A stretch of DNA of 64,000 nt from contig JAFKKV010000017.1 of NCBI GenBank assembly GCA_017304475.1, positions 124,001-188,000 of the forward strand. The letters are read 5' to 3'. This document shows, piece by piece, positions 1 through 7,428 of the stretch. The number at the start of each line of letters is the position of its first letter. The first letter of the stretch is position 1. This stretch comes from Hyphomicrobiales bacterium (lineage in GTDB: Bacteria > Pseudomonadota > Alphaproteobacteria > Rhizobiales > Phreatobacteraceae). Under the pieces are notes generated by a model, which was not told the origin of the DNA, made no database searches, and saw nothing but the letters and a program-made list of their open reading frames with translations. Position numbers and translations under genes: made by a program.

Positions 1-21
1 GTCTATACCAATGCGGCTCAT
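1..21 (-). CDS. Hydantoinase/oxoprolinase family protein, first seven codons only
   Basis: The TGA of the DUF917 gene overlaps an ATG on the same strand (ATGA). This opens a frame that reads MSRIGID before the window ends. Hydantoinase/oxoprolinase (HyuA-type) proteins commonly begin with a strand of the form IGIDVGGT, and DUF917 genes are frequent neighbours of such genes. The identity rests on seven residues plus context. The overlap itself, which implies translational coupling with the DUF917 gene, is seen directly. Confidence 0.5.
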
Positions 22-1118
22 GCCCTGATCTCCCCGCGCGAACCCTTGAATACGCTGACATAATCGACGTCGTAGCCGAACGCCCTGGGGCCGACATGGG
101 TCAAGCCCTTGGGCGTCCGGTGGATGTCGGGTGACGGCAGCGCGACGATGCTGATGCGCTGGCCGTAACGCAGGCTCTCGGTGCCGATGGCCTCGCCCGA
201 CACGCTGTCCAACAGGCAGATCAGGTCCGGCGTCGTCACCGCCACGGCGCCGTCGCGCCAGCCGACCGTGTATTCGTTCTGGAAGGCGACTTCGAAGGTG
301 GCGCCGGCATCGCCGTCCAGCCCGGCGAGATGCGCCGTTCCGCGCAGGAAACCTTCGGTCGTGCGGCGCTGCACGTCGGTGATCTTGCCGCGGAACAGCA
401 TCTGCCCGTCGGCCGCCTGGATGGTGGCCGCCACCGGATCCTCATGCGCGGCGCGCGCCCGCCGGACCTCCCGGCCCAATGCAATCGCCCTTGATGTCGT
501 GTGGTGGATCGAATGGTTCTTGATCTCCGCGCCGGTGCGCGGCGCCTGGCAGGTCGCCGACACCGAGCCGAACTCCATGCAGACCTTGCGGCGGATGCGC
601 TCCATCCAGTTCCAGGTCGCGGAGCGCGCGACCATCACCTCATTGTCCCGGACATCGGCCAGAGCATGCGGAAACATGGCGAGATCGGCGATGGCGAAAC
701 TGGTCATCTGGGCCTCGGGAAAGGCCCGTCCCATGGCGTCGGCATCGACCACCGGCAGGCCGCTAGCCGCGGCTACCAGCAAGGGCTGAAAAGCGTTGCT
801 GCCGCCGACCTCGATCGCCATCACCGCCCGGAATTTGCGGCCGAGATAGTCCTCCATCATCCGTACCGGCTTCACCGCCAGGTCCGGGTCGGTCATGCGC
901 TCCTGAAACACCAATGGCGCGCCCATGGTCGACACGACGGCGACGAGGTCGTCATCGGCAAGGTCTTGCGGATCGATCAGATCGACATGGCCGCCTTCGT
1001 CATAGACTTTGCGGATGCCGAGGTAAGACGAATAGGGAGATCCGCCGCCGCCGGTCCCCAGGATCCAGGCTCCTGTCGCCAGTGGCTCAAGCTCTTCGCG
1101 ATCGATCTTGCGTTGCAT
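18..1118 (-). CDS. DUF917 domain-containing protein
   Basis: This 366-residue protein belongs to the DUF917 family, whose biochemical role is not established. Its members are found next to hydantoinase/oxoprolinase genes, which suggests a role in processing cyclic amides or hydantoin-like compounds. A glycine-rich GTGGGG stretch lies at residues 21-26. Length is normal for the family. The start is preceded by a GGGGA Shine-Dalgarno-like sequence. Its stop overlaps the start of a likely hydantoinase gene, and it diverges from the AroM-LuxR gene across 85 bp containing a palindrome. Together these suggest a small catabolic operon under local control. No signal peptide is seen. Confidence 0.8.
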   Translation of the reverse strand: MQRKIDREELEPLATGAWILGTGGGGSPYSSYLGIRKVYDEGGHVDLIDPQDLADDDLVAVVSTMGAPLVFQERMTDPDLAVKPVRMMEDYLGRKFRAVMAIEVGGSNAFQPLLVAAASGLPVVDADAMGRAFPEAQMTSFAIADLAMFPHALADVRDNEVMVARSATWNWMERIRRKVCMEFGSVSATCQAPRTGAEIKNHSIHHTTSRAIALGREVRRARAAHEDPVAATIQAADGQMLFRGKITDVQRRTTEGFLRGTAHLAGLDGDAGATFEVAFQNEYTVGWRDGAVAVTTPDLICLLDSVSGEAIGTESLRYGQRISIVALPSPDIHRTPKGLTHVGPRAFGYDVDYVSVFKGSRGEIRA

Positions 1119-1172
1119 GGTGTCCCCGTTTCATGTTCAGGCGAATCTAGGGGGCGGCCACGGGACCATCTA

Positions 1173-1188
1173 TACGTGCGCGCTCGTA
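1173..1188. promoter_or_regulatory. Palindromic operator candidate, site 1 (divergent intergenic region)
   Basis: The sequence TACGTGCGCGCTCGTA is a 16-bp palindrome with one mismatched pair. It lies in the 85-bp gap between the divergent DUF917 and AroM-LuxR genes. The inverted 13-mer TATACGTGCGCGC recurs exactly in front of the OPT transporter gene (site 2). Shared placement at both transcription units suggests the binding site of the LuxR-type regulator encoded next to it. That assignment is an inference. Confidence 0.6.
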
Positions 1189-1203
1189 TCGGGAGGGTCA
1201 GGC

Positions 1204-2148
1204 GTGGCAGACGAGCGGGCACCACGCGTCGCCATCATCACCATCGGCCAGAGCCCGCGCCCTGACGTCATGCCGGAGATCGCCGCCATTCTCGGCGACG
1301 TCAGTTATGACGAATTCGGCGCGCTCGACGGCCTGACGCATGAGGCCATCGTCAGGCAGGCGCCCGGCGCCGACGAGTTCGGTCTGTTCACCCGGCTCCA
1401 GGACGGCACCCATGTCATCGTGCAGGCGCGCTTCGCCACCGAGCGCATCACCGAGCTGGTCACTCATGTCGACGGGCTCGGCTACGACCTGATGGTGCTG
1501 GCGACGACCGGCCTGTTCACGCCGCTGGCGACCCGCACCCCGCTGGTCCATGGCCAGCGCGCCGTTGATGCCTGGATCGCGGCCCTGGTCGTCGGTGACG
1601 CCCGCATCGGCCTGATTTTCCCCCTGCCCCGCCAGGGCGCGGTCCTGGCCGAATTCGGCTATGGAACCCTGCTGCAGAGCGCCCATGCGACCATCAAGGG
1701 CGGCCATAGCGCGCGCCTGACCGATGCGGTCGGCCGCATCGCCGGGTCCGACCTGATCCTGATGCATTCGATCGGCTATACCGAGGCCATGGCCCGGCAG
1801 GTCGCCCAGGACAGCGGCAAGCTGGTCGTCACCGCCCGGCGGATCGTTGCCGGCGCCGCGCGCATGCGGCTCGCCGAGATCACCGGGCAGTCCGTGGGCT
1901 CGTCGAGCGAAGCCTATTCGGGCGCCGAACTCCTGAAACGGCTGGCCGAACCCGCCGCCAGCCTGACCCAGCGCGAGCGCGAGGTGCTGGTCCTGGTGCT
2001 GGAGGGCGGCGCCAACAAGCGCATCGCCCGCGCCCTCGGCATCAGCCATCGCACCGTCGAGATCCACCGCGCCCGGGCGATGACCAAGCTCGGCGCGACC
2101 TCGGTGACCGAGCTGATCAGGCGGGCCCTGATGGTGTCGCAGCGGTAG
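1204..2148 (+). CDS. AroM-like domain protein with C-terminal LuxR-type HTH
   Basis: This 314-residue protein begins at a GTG preceded by GGGAGGG; the frame is open further upstream, but that start would lie beyond the palindromic site. The N-terminal two thirds match AroM family proteins (start VAIITIGQSPRPDV, then a region resembling Asp/Glu racemase-like folds). The last ~62 residues are a GerE/LuxR HTH (SLTQREREVLVLVLEGG...ANKRIARALGISHRTVEIHRA). Classical AroM is a stand-alone protein of unclear function in the shikimate regulon, so the fused DNA-binding domain is unusual. It suggests a one-component regulator that senses a ligand through the AroM domain and controls DUF917/hydantoinase and the OPT transporter. 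Confidence 0.78.
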   Translation: MADERAPRVAIITIGQSPRPDVMPEIAAILGDVSYDEFGALDGLTHEAIVRQAPGADEFGLFTRLQDGTHVIVQARFATERITELVTHVDGLGYDLMVLATTGLFTPLATRTPLVHGQRAVDAWIAALVVGDARIGLIFPLPRQGAVLAEFGYGTLLQSAHATIKGGHSARLTDAVGRIAGSDLILMHSIGYTEAMARQVAQDSGKLVVTARRIVAGAARMRLAEITGQSVGSSSEAYSGAELLKRLAEPAASLTQREREVLVLVLEGGANKRIARALGISHRTVEIHRARAMTKLGATSVTELIRRALMVSQR

Positions 2149-2190
2149 AGGGTGATCGTTTCGAACTGAAGCGCACGGCACCGCGGGAAG

Positions 2191-2359
2191 CCGTCCTTCG
2201 AGGCTCGCAAGAGCTCGCACCTCAGGATGAGGATTGTAGAGAACTGCAGTAATGGCGGTGCCGGATGCGCGAAACGCTCAAAGCATCATAAGCAACACTG
2301 ATGCGGCCCTCCACAAACCTCATCCTGAGGTGCGAGTTCTTGCGAGCCTCGAAGGACGG
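2191..2359. repeat. Family A palindromic repeat pair (42-bp arms)
   Basis: A 42-bp element at 2191-2232 is repeated in inverted orientation at 2318-2359 with one mismatch, 85 bp apart. Key ends are CCGTCCTTCGAGGCTCGC and its complement, and CACCTCAGGATGAGG. Elements of this kind are very common between genes in Hyphomicrobiales chromosomes. It fills most of the 380-bp gap between the AroM-LuxR gene and the OPT transporter. As RNA the pair could form a long hairpin and act as a terminator or stabiliser. A 19-bp fragment of the same family lies at 10402-10420. Confidence 0.85.
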
Positions 2360-2455
2360 CCACCCTTGATGCAATACTTCAATCTAAAGTGCTCACACGC
2401 TAGCACCCGCCAGCGGCCAGTGCCCCAAAAACCCGCCAACACCATCCACCGCCGC

Positions 2456-2471
2456 TAAGTGCGCGCACGTA
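2456..2471. promoter_or_regulatory. Palindromic operator candidate, site 2 (upstream of OPT transporter)
   Basis: The sequence TAAGTGCGCGCACGTA is a 16-bp palindrome with one mismatched pair, 58 bp before the transporter start. It contains the reverse complement of the 13-mer found at site 1 (1171-1183). Both sites deviate by one position from the perfect palindrome TACGTGCGCGCACGTA. This supports coordinated control of the transporter and the DUF917 operon. Confidence 0.6.
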
Positions 2472-2528
2472 TATCGATGCCGCCGGGCGCTCTCTACCGT
2501 TCCCCAAAACACCAGAGGGAATACAGAG

Positions 2529-4226
2529 ATGGTGACGCAAAACGCGACCGCCGGCGCCATATCCTTGGGCGCGGCCGGTGCCGATACCGGGCATGCGAAA
2601 GCCGGAGATGACGCTGGAAACCGCCGTGACACCGCGGCGGAGCCGCGCCATCCCAGGACTCTTGAGCCGGCTACATTCCTGCTCATCCTGGTCATGTCGG
2701 TCTTCGGCGGCGTCATCGGCATGCAGATCCTGACGACGCTGGGCATCACGCCGAACACCTCGATCGTCGGAGCCCTCGCCGCCATGGCGCTGGCCCGCAT
2801 TCCCCTGCAGATTTTCCGGCGCTACCGCTCGACCCACGTCCAGAACCTCGTGCAGAGCGCGATTTCTTCCGCGACCTTCGGCGCCGCCAACAGCCTGCTC
2901 CTGCCGATCGGCATTCCCTATGCGCTCGGCCGGCCCGACCTGATCGCGCCGATTTTCATCGGTGTCGCCGCCGCCATGGTGCTGGACGGCTACCTGCTCT
3001 ACCGCCTCTACGGCAGCGCCATGTTCCCGGCCGAAGGCGCCTGGCCACCGGGCGTCGCCGCGGCCGAGGCCATTCGCGCCGGCGACGAAGGCGGACGCAA
3101 CGCATTGGTTCTTGGCCTCGGCGTCGGCTTCGGCGCGGCGGGATCCTGGTTCGGCATTCCCATGTCGGCCTTCGGCTCCGCCTTCATCGGCAATATCTGG
3201 GCGCTCAGCATGTTCGGCCTCGGCCTGTTGCTGCGCGGCTATTCCGGCCTGCTGTTCTCCGGACCCGTTTTCGCCGGCCTCGTGCCCCGGGGCGATCTCG
3301 CCGCCGCCTTCGTGCCCCACGGCATGATGGTCGGTGCCGGTCTCATGGCGCTCTTGCAGATGCTGCCACATATCTGGCGCAAGCCTTCGGACAAGGGCAT
3401 CGGCGGTGGTGTCATCGATGTCAGGACGACGCTCGGCTTCGGGTCGCTCGCCTATATCGGGATCGCCGCCTTCATCGCGGCGGCGGGTGGCCTGGTGACC
3501 GAGATGTCACCGGGCATGCTCGTCGCCTTCGTGTTCTACGCGGCCCTTGCCGCGCTGGTGCACGAGCTGATCGTCGGCCTCGCCGCCATGCATACCGGCT
3601 GGTTTCCGGCCTTCGCGGTGGCGTTGATCACCTTGATGATCGGCATCATGATCGGCTTTCCGATCACCGCGCTGGCGCTTCTGGCCGGTTTCACCGCGGC
3701 CACCGGTCCGGCCTTCGCCGATATGGGCTACGACCTGAAGGCCGGCACGATCCTGCGCGGCGGTCATTCGGCGCGCTTCGAGCTCGATGGCCGGCGCGAG
3801 CAGCTCTATGCCTCGCTGATCGCCTTCGCGGTCGCCATCGCGGTCGTCGGCCTGTCCTGGCGCAGCTTCTTCGCCCAGGACCTGATCCCGCCGATCGATC
3901 GGGTCTATGCCGCGGCGATCAATGCCGGCGTTTCCAGCTCGACCGCCACGAGCCTGCTGCTCTGGGCCATTCCCGGCGCGCTGCTGCAGTTCCTCGGCGG
4001 CGCCAAGCGGCAACTCGGCGTCCTGCTCGCCACCGGCCTCCTGCTGTCGAGCCCGCTCGCCGGCTGGGCCGTGCTGGTCGGCATCGTCGCGCGGCTGGTC
4101 TGGCTGAGGCGCCGGTCGCCGACCGGCCAGACGACCATGGAGGTGTTCGCCGGCGGCGTCATCGCGGGCGACGCGCTGTTTTCCTTCACCACCTCGGTCG
4201 CCGCCAATATGACGCGGCCGCGATAG
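2529..4226 (+). CDS. OPT family oligopeptide transporter
   Basis: This 565-residue polytopic membrane protein matches the OPT superfamily, secondary transporters for small peptides and peptide-like or metal-chelate substrates. After a ~40-residue soluble, charged N-terminus it shows many hydrophobic segments, including the GGVIGMQILTTLGITPNTS region, the GIPYALGRPDL loop and FPAEGAWPPGVAAAEAI, which are typical of bacterial OPT proteins. The ATG is preceded by AGAGGGA at a good distance. The gene follows the AroM-LuxR gene in the same direction, with its own operator-like palindrome. It probably imports the compound that the hydantoinase and DUF917 proteins act on; the substrate itself is unknown. 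Confidence 0.85.
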   Translation: MVTQNATAGAISLGAAGADTGHAKAGDDAGNRRDTAAEPRHPRTLEPATFLLILVMSVFGGVIGMQILTTLGITPNTSIVGALAAMALARIPLQIFRRYRSTHVQNLVQSAISSATFGAANSLLLPIGIPYALGRPDLIAPIFIGVAAAMVLDGYLLYRLYGSAMFPAEGAWPPGVAAAEAIRAGDEGGRNALVLGLGVGFGAAGSWFGIPMSAFGSAFIGNIWALSMFGLGLLLRGYSGLLFSGPVFAGLVPRGDLAAAFVPHGMMVGAGLMALLQMLPHIWRKPSDKGIGGGVIDVRTTLGFGSLAYIGIAAFIAAAGGLVTEMSPGMLVAFVFYAALAALVHELIVGLAAMHTGWFPAFAVALITLMIGIMIGFPITALALLAGFTAATGPAFADMGYDLKAGTILRGGHSARFELDGRREQLYASLIAFAVAIAVVGLSWRSFFAQDLIPPIDRVYAAAINAGVSSSTATSLLLWAIPGALLQFLGGAKRQLGVLLATGLLLSSPLAGWAVLVGIVARLVWLRRRSPTGQTTMEVFAGGVIAGDALFSFTTSVAANMTRPR

Positions 4227-4289
4227 GGCGCATCGGCAAGGTCGGCCGACGAACCGGCGTCCGGGTTAGACCCCGGACGCCGCGCGCCG

Positions 4290-5348
4290 TCATGGGAACA
4301 GCGCGATCTGCTCCAGGCCGAGCGTCTCGGGATAGCCGAGCACCAGGTTCATGTTCTCGACCGCCTGGCCGGAGGCACCCTTGACCAGGTTGTCGATGGC
4401 CGAGACCACGATGACCCGGTTCGGCACGCGGTCCTGGACCAGGCCGATGATGATCAGGTTCGAGCCGCGCACATGGCGGGTCTGCGGCGTCTGGCCGAGC
4501 GGCAGGACATGCACGAAGGGCTCCCGGGCATAGGCCTGGGCAATGATCGCATGCAGGTCGGCCGCGGTCCGGCCGCGCTTGGCGGTGACATAGGTGGTCG
4601 CCAGCATGCCCCGGCTCATCGGCATGAGGTGGGGCGTGAAGGTGGCGATCACCGGCTTGCCCGCGATCAGCGACAGCTCCTGGTCGAGCTCGGAGGAATG
4701 CCGGTGGCCGGCGACGCCATAGGCATGAATGCCCTCGGTCACCTCGCAATAGAGACTGCCTTCCTTGGCGGCCCGGCCGGCACCCGACACGCCCGACTTG
4801 GCGTCGACGACGATGCCATCGGTCTCGATCGCCTTTTTCCGCAGCAGCGGCGCCAGCGGCAGGATCGAGCAGGTCGGGTAGCAGCCGGGATTGGCCACCA
4901 GCCTGGCCTTCTTGATCGCTGCGCGATGCAGCTCGGGCAGGCCGTAGACGGCCTCCTGCTGCACATCCAGCGCGTGATGTTCGTGGCCGTACCAGCGGGC
5001 ATAGTCGGCCGGATTGGCCAGCCGGAAATCGGCCGAGAGATCGACGACCTTGATATCGGCCCTGGCCTTCATGATCGAGGCGATCACCGTCTGCGTCGTG
5101 CCGTGCGGCAGGGCACAGAACACCAGGTCGACCGCCGCCGTCTTCCAGTCGATGCTGTCGATCGACACGAGGTCGGGCAGCTGGAACGGCGCGAATTGCG
5201 GAAACACCTCGGCCATCGGCTGGCCGGCCTTCCGGTCGGCGGTCATCAGCACGATCTCGACGCGCGGATGGCGCAGCAGCAGGCGCACGAGTTCGGAACC
5301 GGTATAGCCGGAAGCGCCGAGGATCGCGATTTTGGCTTTCGTAGCCAT
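4290..5348 (-). CDS. argC: N-acetyl-gamma-glutamyl-phosphate reductase
   Basis: This 352-residue cytosolic enzyme catalyses the third step of arginine biosynthesis, the NADPH-dependent reduction of N-acetylglutamyl phosphate to the semialdehyde. The N-terminal Rossmann motif GASGYTGSELVRLL (residues 11-24) and the catalytic Cys156 in NPGCYPT identify it, and the length is typical. It is transcribed alone here, downstream of a promoter, a 16-codon arginine-rich leader ORF and a rho-independent terminator. This arrangement points to transcription attenuation by arginyl-tRNA supply. The next gene downstream on this strand lies beyond the OPT gene, so no arg operon is visible. Confidence 0.96.
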   Translation of the reverse strand: MATKAKIAILGASGYTGSELVRLLLRHPRVEIVLMTADRKAGQPMAEVFPQFAPFQLPDLVSIDSIDWKTAAVDLVFCALPHGTTQTVIASIMKARADIKVVDLSADFRLANPADYARWYGHEHHALDVQQEAVYGLPELHRAAIKKARLVANPGCYPTCSILPLAPLLRKKAIETDGIVVDAKSGVSGAGRAAKEGSLYCEVTEGIHAYGVAGHRHSSELDQELSLIAGKPVIATFTPHLMPMSRGMLATTYVTAKRGRTAADLHAIIAQAYAREPFVHVLPLGQTPQTRHVRGSNLIIIGLVQDRVPNRVIVVSAIDNLVKGASGQAVENMNLVLGYPETLGLEQIALFP

Positions 5349-5406
5349 GGCAGGTCTCCGCTGGGGCGAGATGTTGAAGCGAGTTCGGATGAGGGTGTTT
5401 CAGGTG

Positions 5407-5433
5407 AAAAAAAAGCCGCGCTGGGGGCGCGGC
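5407..5433 (-). terminator. Attenuator terminator in front of argC
   Basis: On the minus strand a perfect 7-bp GC stem (GCCGCGC, loop CCCCA, GCGCGGC) is followed at once by eight T residues. It lies between the leader ORF and the argC start, so it would stop transcription before argC. An upstream GCGCGCGCGG run just after the leader stop codon can pair with the CCGCGC 5' arm and would serve as the antiterminator. The CGACC of leader codons 5-6 can pair with GGTCG in that same segment. Confidence 0.85.
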
Positions 5434-5467
5434 GATCAGATCGATCGAGGCAAACGACCGCGCGCGC

Positions 5468-5518
5468 TCATCGGAGGATAAGGCTACGGCGTCGGGTGCT
5501 GGTCGAGATCGTGTTCAT
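5468..5518 (-). CDS. Arginine-rich leader peptide of the argC attenuator
   Basis: This 16-codon ORF encodes MNTISTSTRRRSLILR. Four of the sixteen residues are Arg, three of them consecutive (CGA CGC CGT), in front of an arginine biosynthetic gene. It ends 35 bases before the terminator stem. A -35/-10 pair places the transcript start within a few bases of the ATG, so the message may be leaderless, which is common for leader peptides in alphaproteobacteria. The parallel with trp and leu leader peptides is strong. Function is inferred from layout; I do not recall an established argC leader of this type. Confidence 0.72.
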   Translation of the reverse strand: MNTISTSTRRRSLILR

Positions 5519-5526
5519 GGCGCGCT

Positions 5527-5555
5527 TATTTGCTGTGGGGCCGTACCCCTGTCAA
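5527..5555 (-). promoter_or_regulatory. argC: Promoter of the argC leader transcript
   Basis: The minus strand has a consensus -35 TTGACA (5550-5555), a spacer of exactly 17 bp and a weak -10 CAAATA (5527-5532). The predicted start falls near 5520, right at the leader ORF ATG. It lies just past the stop of the GNAT gene, so argC has its own transcription unit. Confidence 0.65.
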
Positions 5556-5569
5556 GGATTTTTGCCGGA

Positions 5570-6091
5570 TCAGGCGTTGCGCTGGCGCCGGTAGAGATCG
5601 AATTCCGTGCCATAGGCGGCGCGCCGTCCGGCGAGCGAAAAGCCGAGCTTCGTGGCCACCGCGATCGACCTGGCATTGTCCGGATCGATCAGCGCCACGA
5701 CCTCCTCGAGCGCAAGCGTGTCCAGGCCATGGCGGAGCACGGCATGCGCCGCTTCGCTCGCATAGCCCTGCCCCCAGGCCGCTTGCGGCAGGCGCCAACC
5801 GATCTCGATCTCCGGCCCCTGCCCTTCCACCGGCATGAGGATGGCCATGCCGAGGAAGCCGTGCGGCGCATGCCGCGACCTGATGGTCCAATGGCCGAAA
5901 CCCGGCCCGAAATCCCTGGGCATGCGTTCGGCAAGAGCCGCGCGATAGGCGGCGGGGTCGAAATTGTCGCGAAATTCCGGGGTGATGTAGCGCCGAACCT
6001 CCCGGTCGCCGTCCATGGCGGCGTAATCGTCGATCTCGCTTGCGTCCCGCTGCCGCAGGATCAGCCGCGCGGTCTCAAGCTCCGGAACCAT
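5570..6091 (-). CDS. GNAT family N-acetyltransferase (RimJ/RimL type)
   Basis: This 173-residue protein starts with ELETARLILRQ, the usual first strand of RimJ/RimL-type acetyltransferases. It carries the acetyl-CoA pyrophosphate-binding segment WGQGYASEA (about residues 105-113) and the following NARSIAVATKLGF helix. Such proteins transfer an acetyl group from acetyl-CoA to an amine of a protein or small molecule; the substrate cannot be told from sequence. It is followed by the argC promoter and is 39 bp downstream of the cobalamin adenosyltransferase gene, with which it may be co-transcribed. Confidence 0.88.
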   Translation of the reverse strand: MVPELETARLILRQRDASEIDDYAAMDGDREVRRYITPEFRDNFDPAAYRAALAERMPRDFGPGFGHWTIRSRHAPHGFLGMAILMPVEGQGPEIEIGWRLPQAAWGQGYASEAAHAVLRHGLDTLALEEVVALIDPDNARSIAVATKLGFSLAGRRAAYGTEFDLYRRQRNA

Positions 6092-6130
6092 GCCACCCCC
6101 ATGCCGGCCATGCCGGGATCCGCTCCCGCC

Positions 6131-6709
6131 TCAGCGGTTCTTGCCCGGCACCCAGAGCACGTCGGCCGCGCCCTTGTCGTTCAGATAGCGACCGGCGACG
6201 AACAGGAAATCCGACAGCCGGTTGATATATTGCAGCGAGGCCTCGGACACGACCTCGCCGATCTGGCGCGACAATTCGACCATCACGCGCTCGGCGCGCC
6301 GGCTGATGGTGCGGGCGAGATGCAGATGGGCCGAGGCGGCGCTCCCGCCGGGCAGGATGAAGCTCTTCAGCGGCTTCAGCTCGCCGTTCAGCTGGTCGAT
6401 CTCGGCTTCAAGCCGTTCGACCTGGGTGGCGACGATGCGCAAGGGCTCGTAGCCGAGCGCCTCTCCGGTATCCGGGGTGGCGAGATCGGCGCCAAGGTCG
6501 AACATGTCGTTTTGAATGCGCGACAGCATGGCATCGATCACCGCATGGTCGCCGGTATGGAGGCGGGCCAGGCCGATCGCGGCATTGGCCTCGTCCATGA
6601 TGCCATAGGCCTCGACCCGCAGGTCGAATTTCAGCCGGCGCCCGCCGGCGGCGAGCCCGGTCGTGCCGTCATCGCCGGTCCGGGTATAGATCTTGTTGAG
6701 TTTCACCAT
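6131..6709 (-). CDS. pduO: Cob(I)alamin adenosyltransferase, PduO type
   Basis: This 192-residue enzyme adenosylates cob(I)alamin or cobyrinate with ATP to make the B12 coenzyme form. The N-terminal ATP-binding motif TRTGDDGTT, the VEAYGIMDEANAAIG segment and the later FILPGGS...RTISRRAERV block are diagnostic of the PduO family. The ATG at 6709 was chosen because the family starts with M-x-K-L-x-K-I-Y-T-R-T-G-D; the open frame extends much further upstream but only antisense to or out of frame with other genes. The gene lies 23 bp after the twin-TM protein gene, probably in one operon with it and tspO. Confidence 0.93.
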   Translation of the reverse strand: MVKLNKIYTRTGDDGTTGLAAGGRRLKFDLRVEAYGIMDEANAAIGLARLHTGDHAVIDAMLSRIQNDMFDLGADLATPDTGEALGYEPLRIVATQVERLEAEIDQLNGELKPLKSFILPGGSAASAHLHLARTISRRAERVMVELSRQIGEVVSEASLQYINRLSDFLFVAGRYLNDKGAADVLWVPGKNR

Positions 6710-6732
6710 GGCCTGGTTTCCGCCTCCGCCGG

Positions 6733-6918
6733 TCAACCGGCCTTCAGATAGATCGCGATGACGATGATGATGATGGCGAGGAACTGCAGCCCGACGCGCC
6801 AGCGCATCAGCGTCTGCGAAGTGCTCGCCGACCCATTGCGCAGCATGTTGACAAGCCCCATCAGCAGCACGATGGCGACCGCGCCAATGGCGAAGGGAAC
6901 GAGCATGGTGAAAGTCAT
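6733..6918 (-). CDS. Twin transmembrane protein, small inner-membrane protein
   Basis: This 61-residue protein has two predicted membrane helices (about residues 5-25 and 42-58) joined by a short basic, serine-rich loop, with the segment LMRWRVGLQFLAIIII. This matches the small twin-TM / HIG1-like proteins that often precede the PduO gene in alphaproteobacteria. HIG1-domain proteins are linked to respiratory complexes in other systems; no function is established for this bacterial group. It is 15 bp downstream of tspO, consistent with co-transcription. Confidence 0.75.
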   Translation of the reverse strand: MTFTMLVPFAIGAVAIVLLMGLVNMLRNGSASTSQTLMRWRVGLQFLAIIIIVIAIYLKAG

Positions 6919-6933
6919 GGGCCTTGTCCGTTG

Positions 6934-7428
6934 TCAGCCGTTGAGCCGCCAGATCGCGCCATTGAGCAGCGTCGCGTAGCTCACCCAGGCTAGATAGGGG
7001 ATCAGCAGCGCCGACGCCATGCGATCCTTCGGCCAGGCGAGCGCGATCGTCGCGGCGATGACGAGCCACAGCGCCAGGATGACGGCCAGCGCCGCGCCGA
7101 TGGCCTGGCCATAAAAGAACACCCAGGACCAGGCCGCGTTGAGCGCAAGCTGGGCCGCATAGGCCGCGATCGCCGGCGCCTTGTCCTGGCTCGGCGACAG
7201 CACGAGACGCGCGCCGGCGACCGCAATCATCGCATAGAGCACCGTCCAGACCGGCGCGAACAGCCAGTTCGGCGGATTGAAGGACGGCTTGGCGAGCGTC
7301 GGATACCAATCGGCGAGACCATAGGAATTGGCGATTCCCCCGGCCGCCGCGATGGCGAAGCACAGGACGAGGAAGCCGGCATAGACGGGCGCCGGCCGGC
7401 GCGGCATAGGCAGGGATTGCGGGGTCAT
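6934..7428 (-). CDS. tspO: TspO/MBR family protein
   Basis: This 164-residue integral membrane protein has five hydrophobic helices and the aromatic-rich signature of the family (WYPTLAKPSFNPPNWLFAPVWTVLYAMIAVAGARL and LNAAWSWVFF regions, quoted in parts). Bacterial TspO proteins bind porphyrins and have been linked to tetrapyrrole efflux or degradation and oxygen-dependent gene control. The ATG at 7428 has a GAGGAG Shine-Dalgarno six bases upstream, and a longer upstream frame lacks the family features. Its neighbour pduO also belongs to tetrapyrrole (B12) metabolism, which may explain the grouping. Confidence 0.92.
   Translation of the reverse strand: MTPQSLPMPRRPAPVYAGFLVLCFAIAAAGGIANSYGLADWYPTLAKPSFNPPNWLFAPVWTVLYAMIAVAGARLVLSPSQDKAPAIAAYAAQLALNAAWSWVFFYGQAIGAALAVILALWLVIAATIALAWPKDRMASALLIPYLAWVSYATLLNGAIWRLNG

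Noticed and set aside
2252-2458. 68-codon ORF between the AroM-LuxR gene and the OPT gene
   Set aside because: It runs through the family A repeat arm and has no Shine-Dalgarno sequence or known homology.
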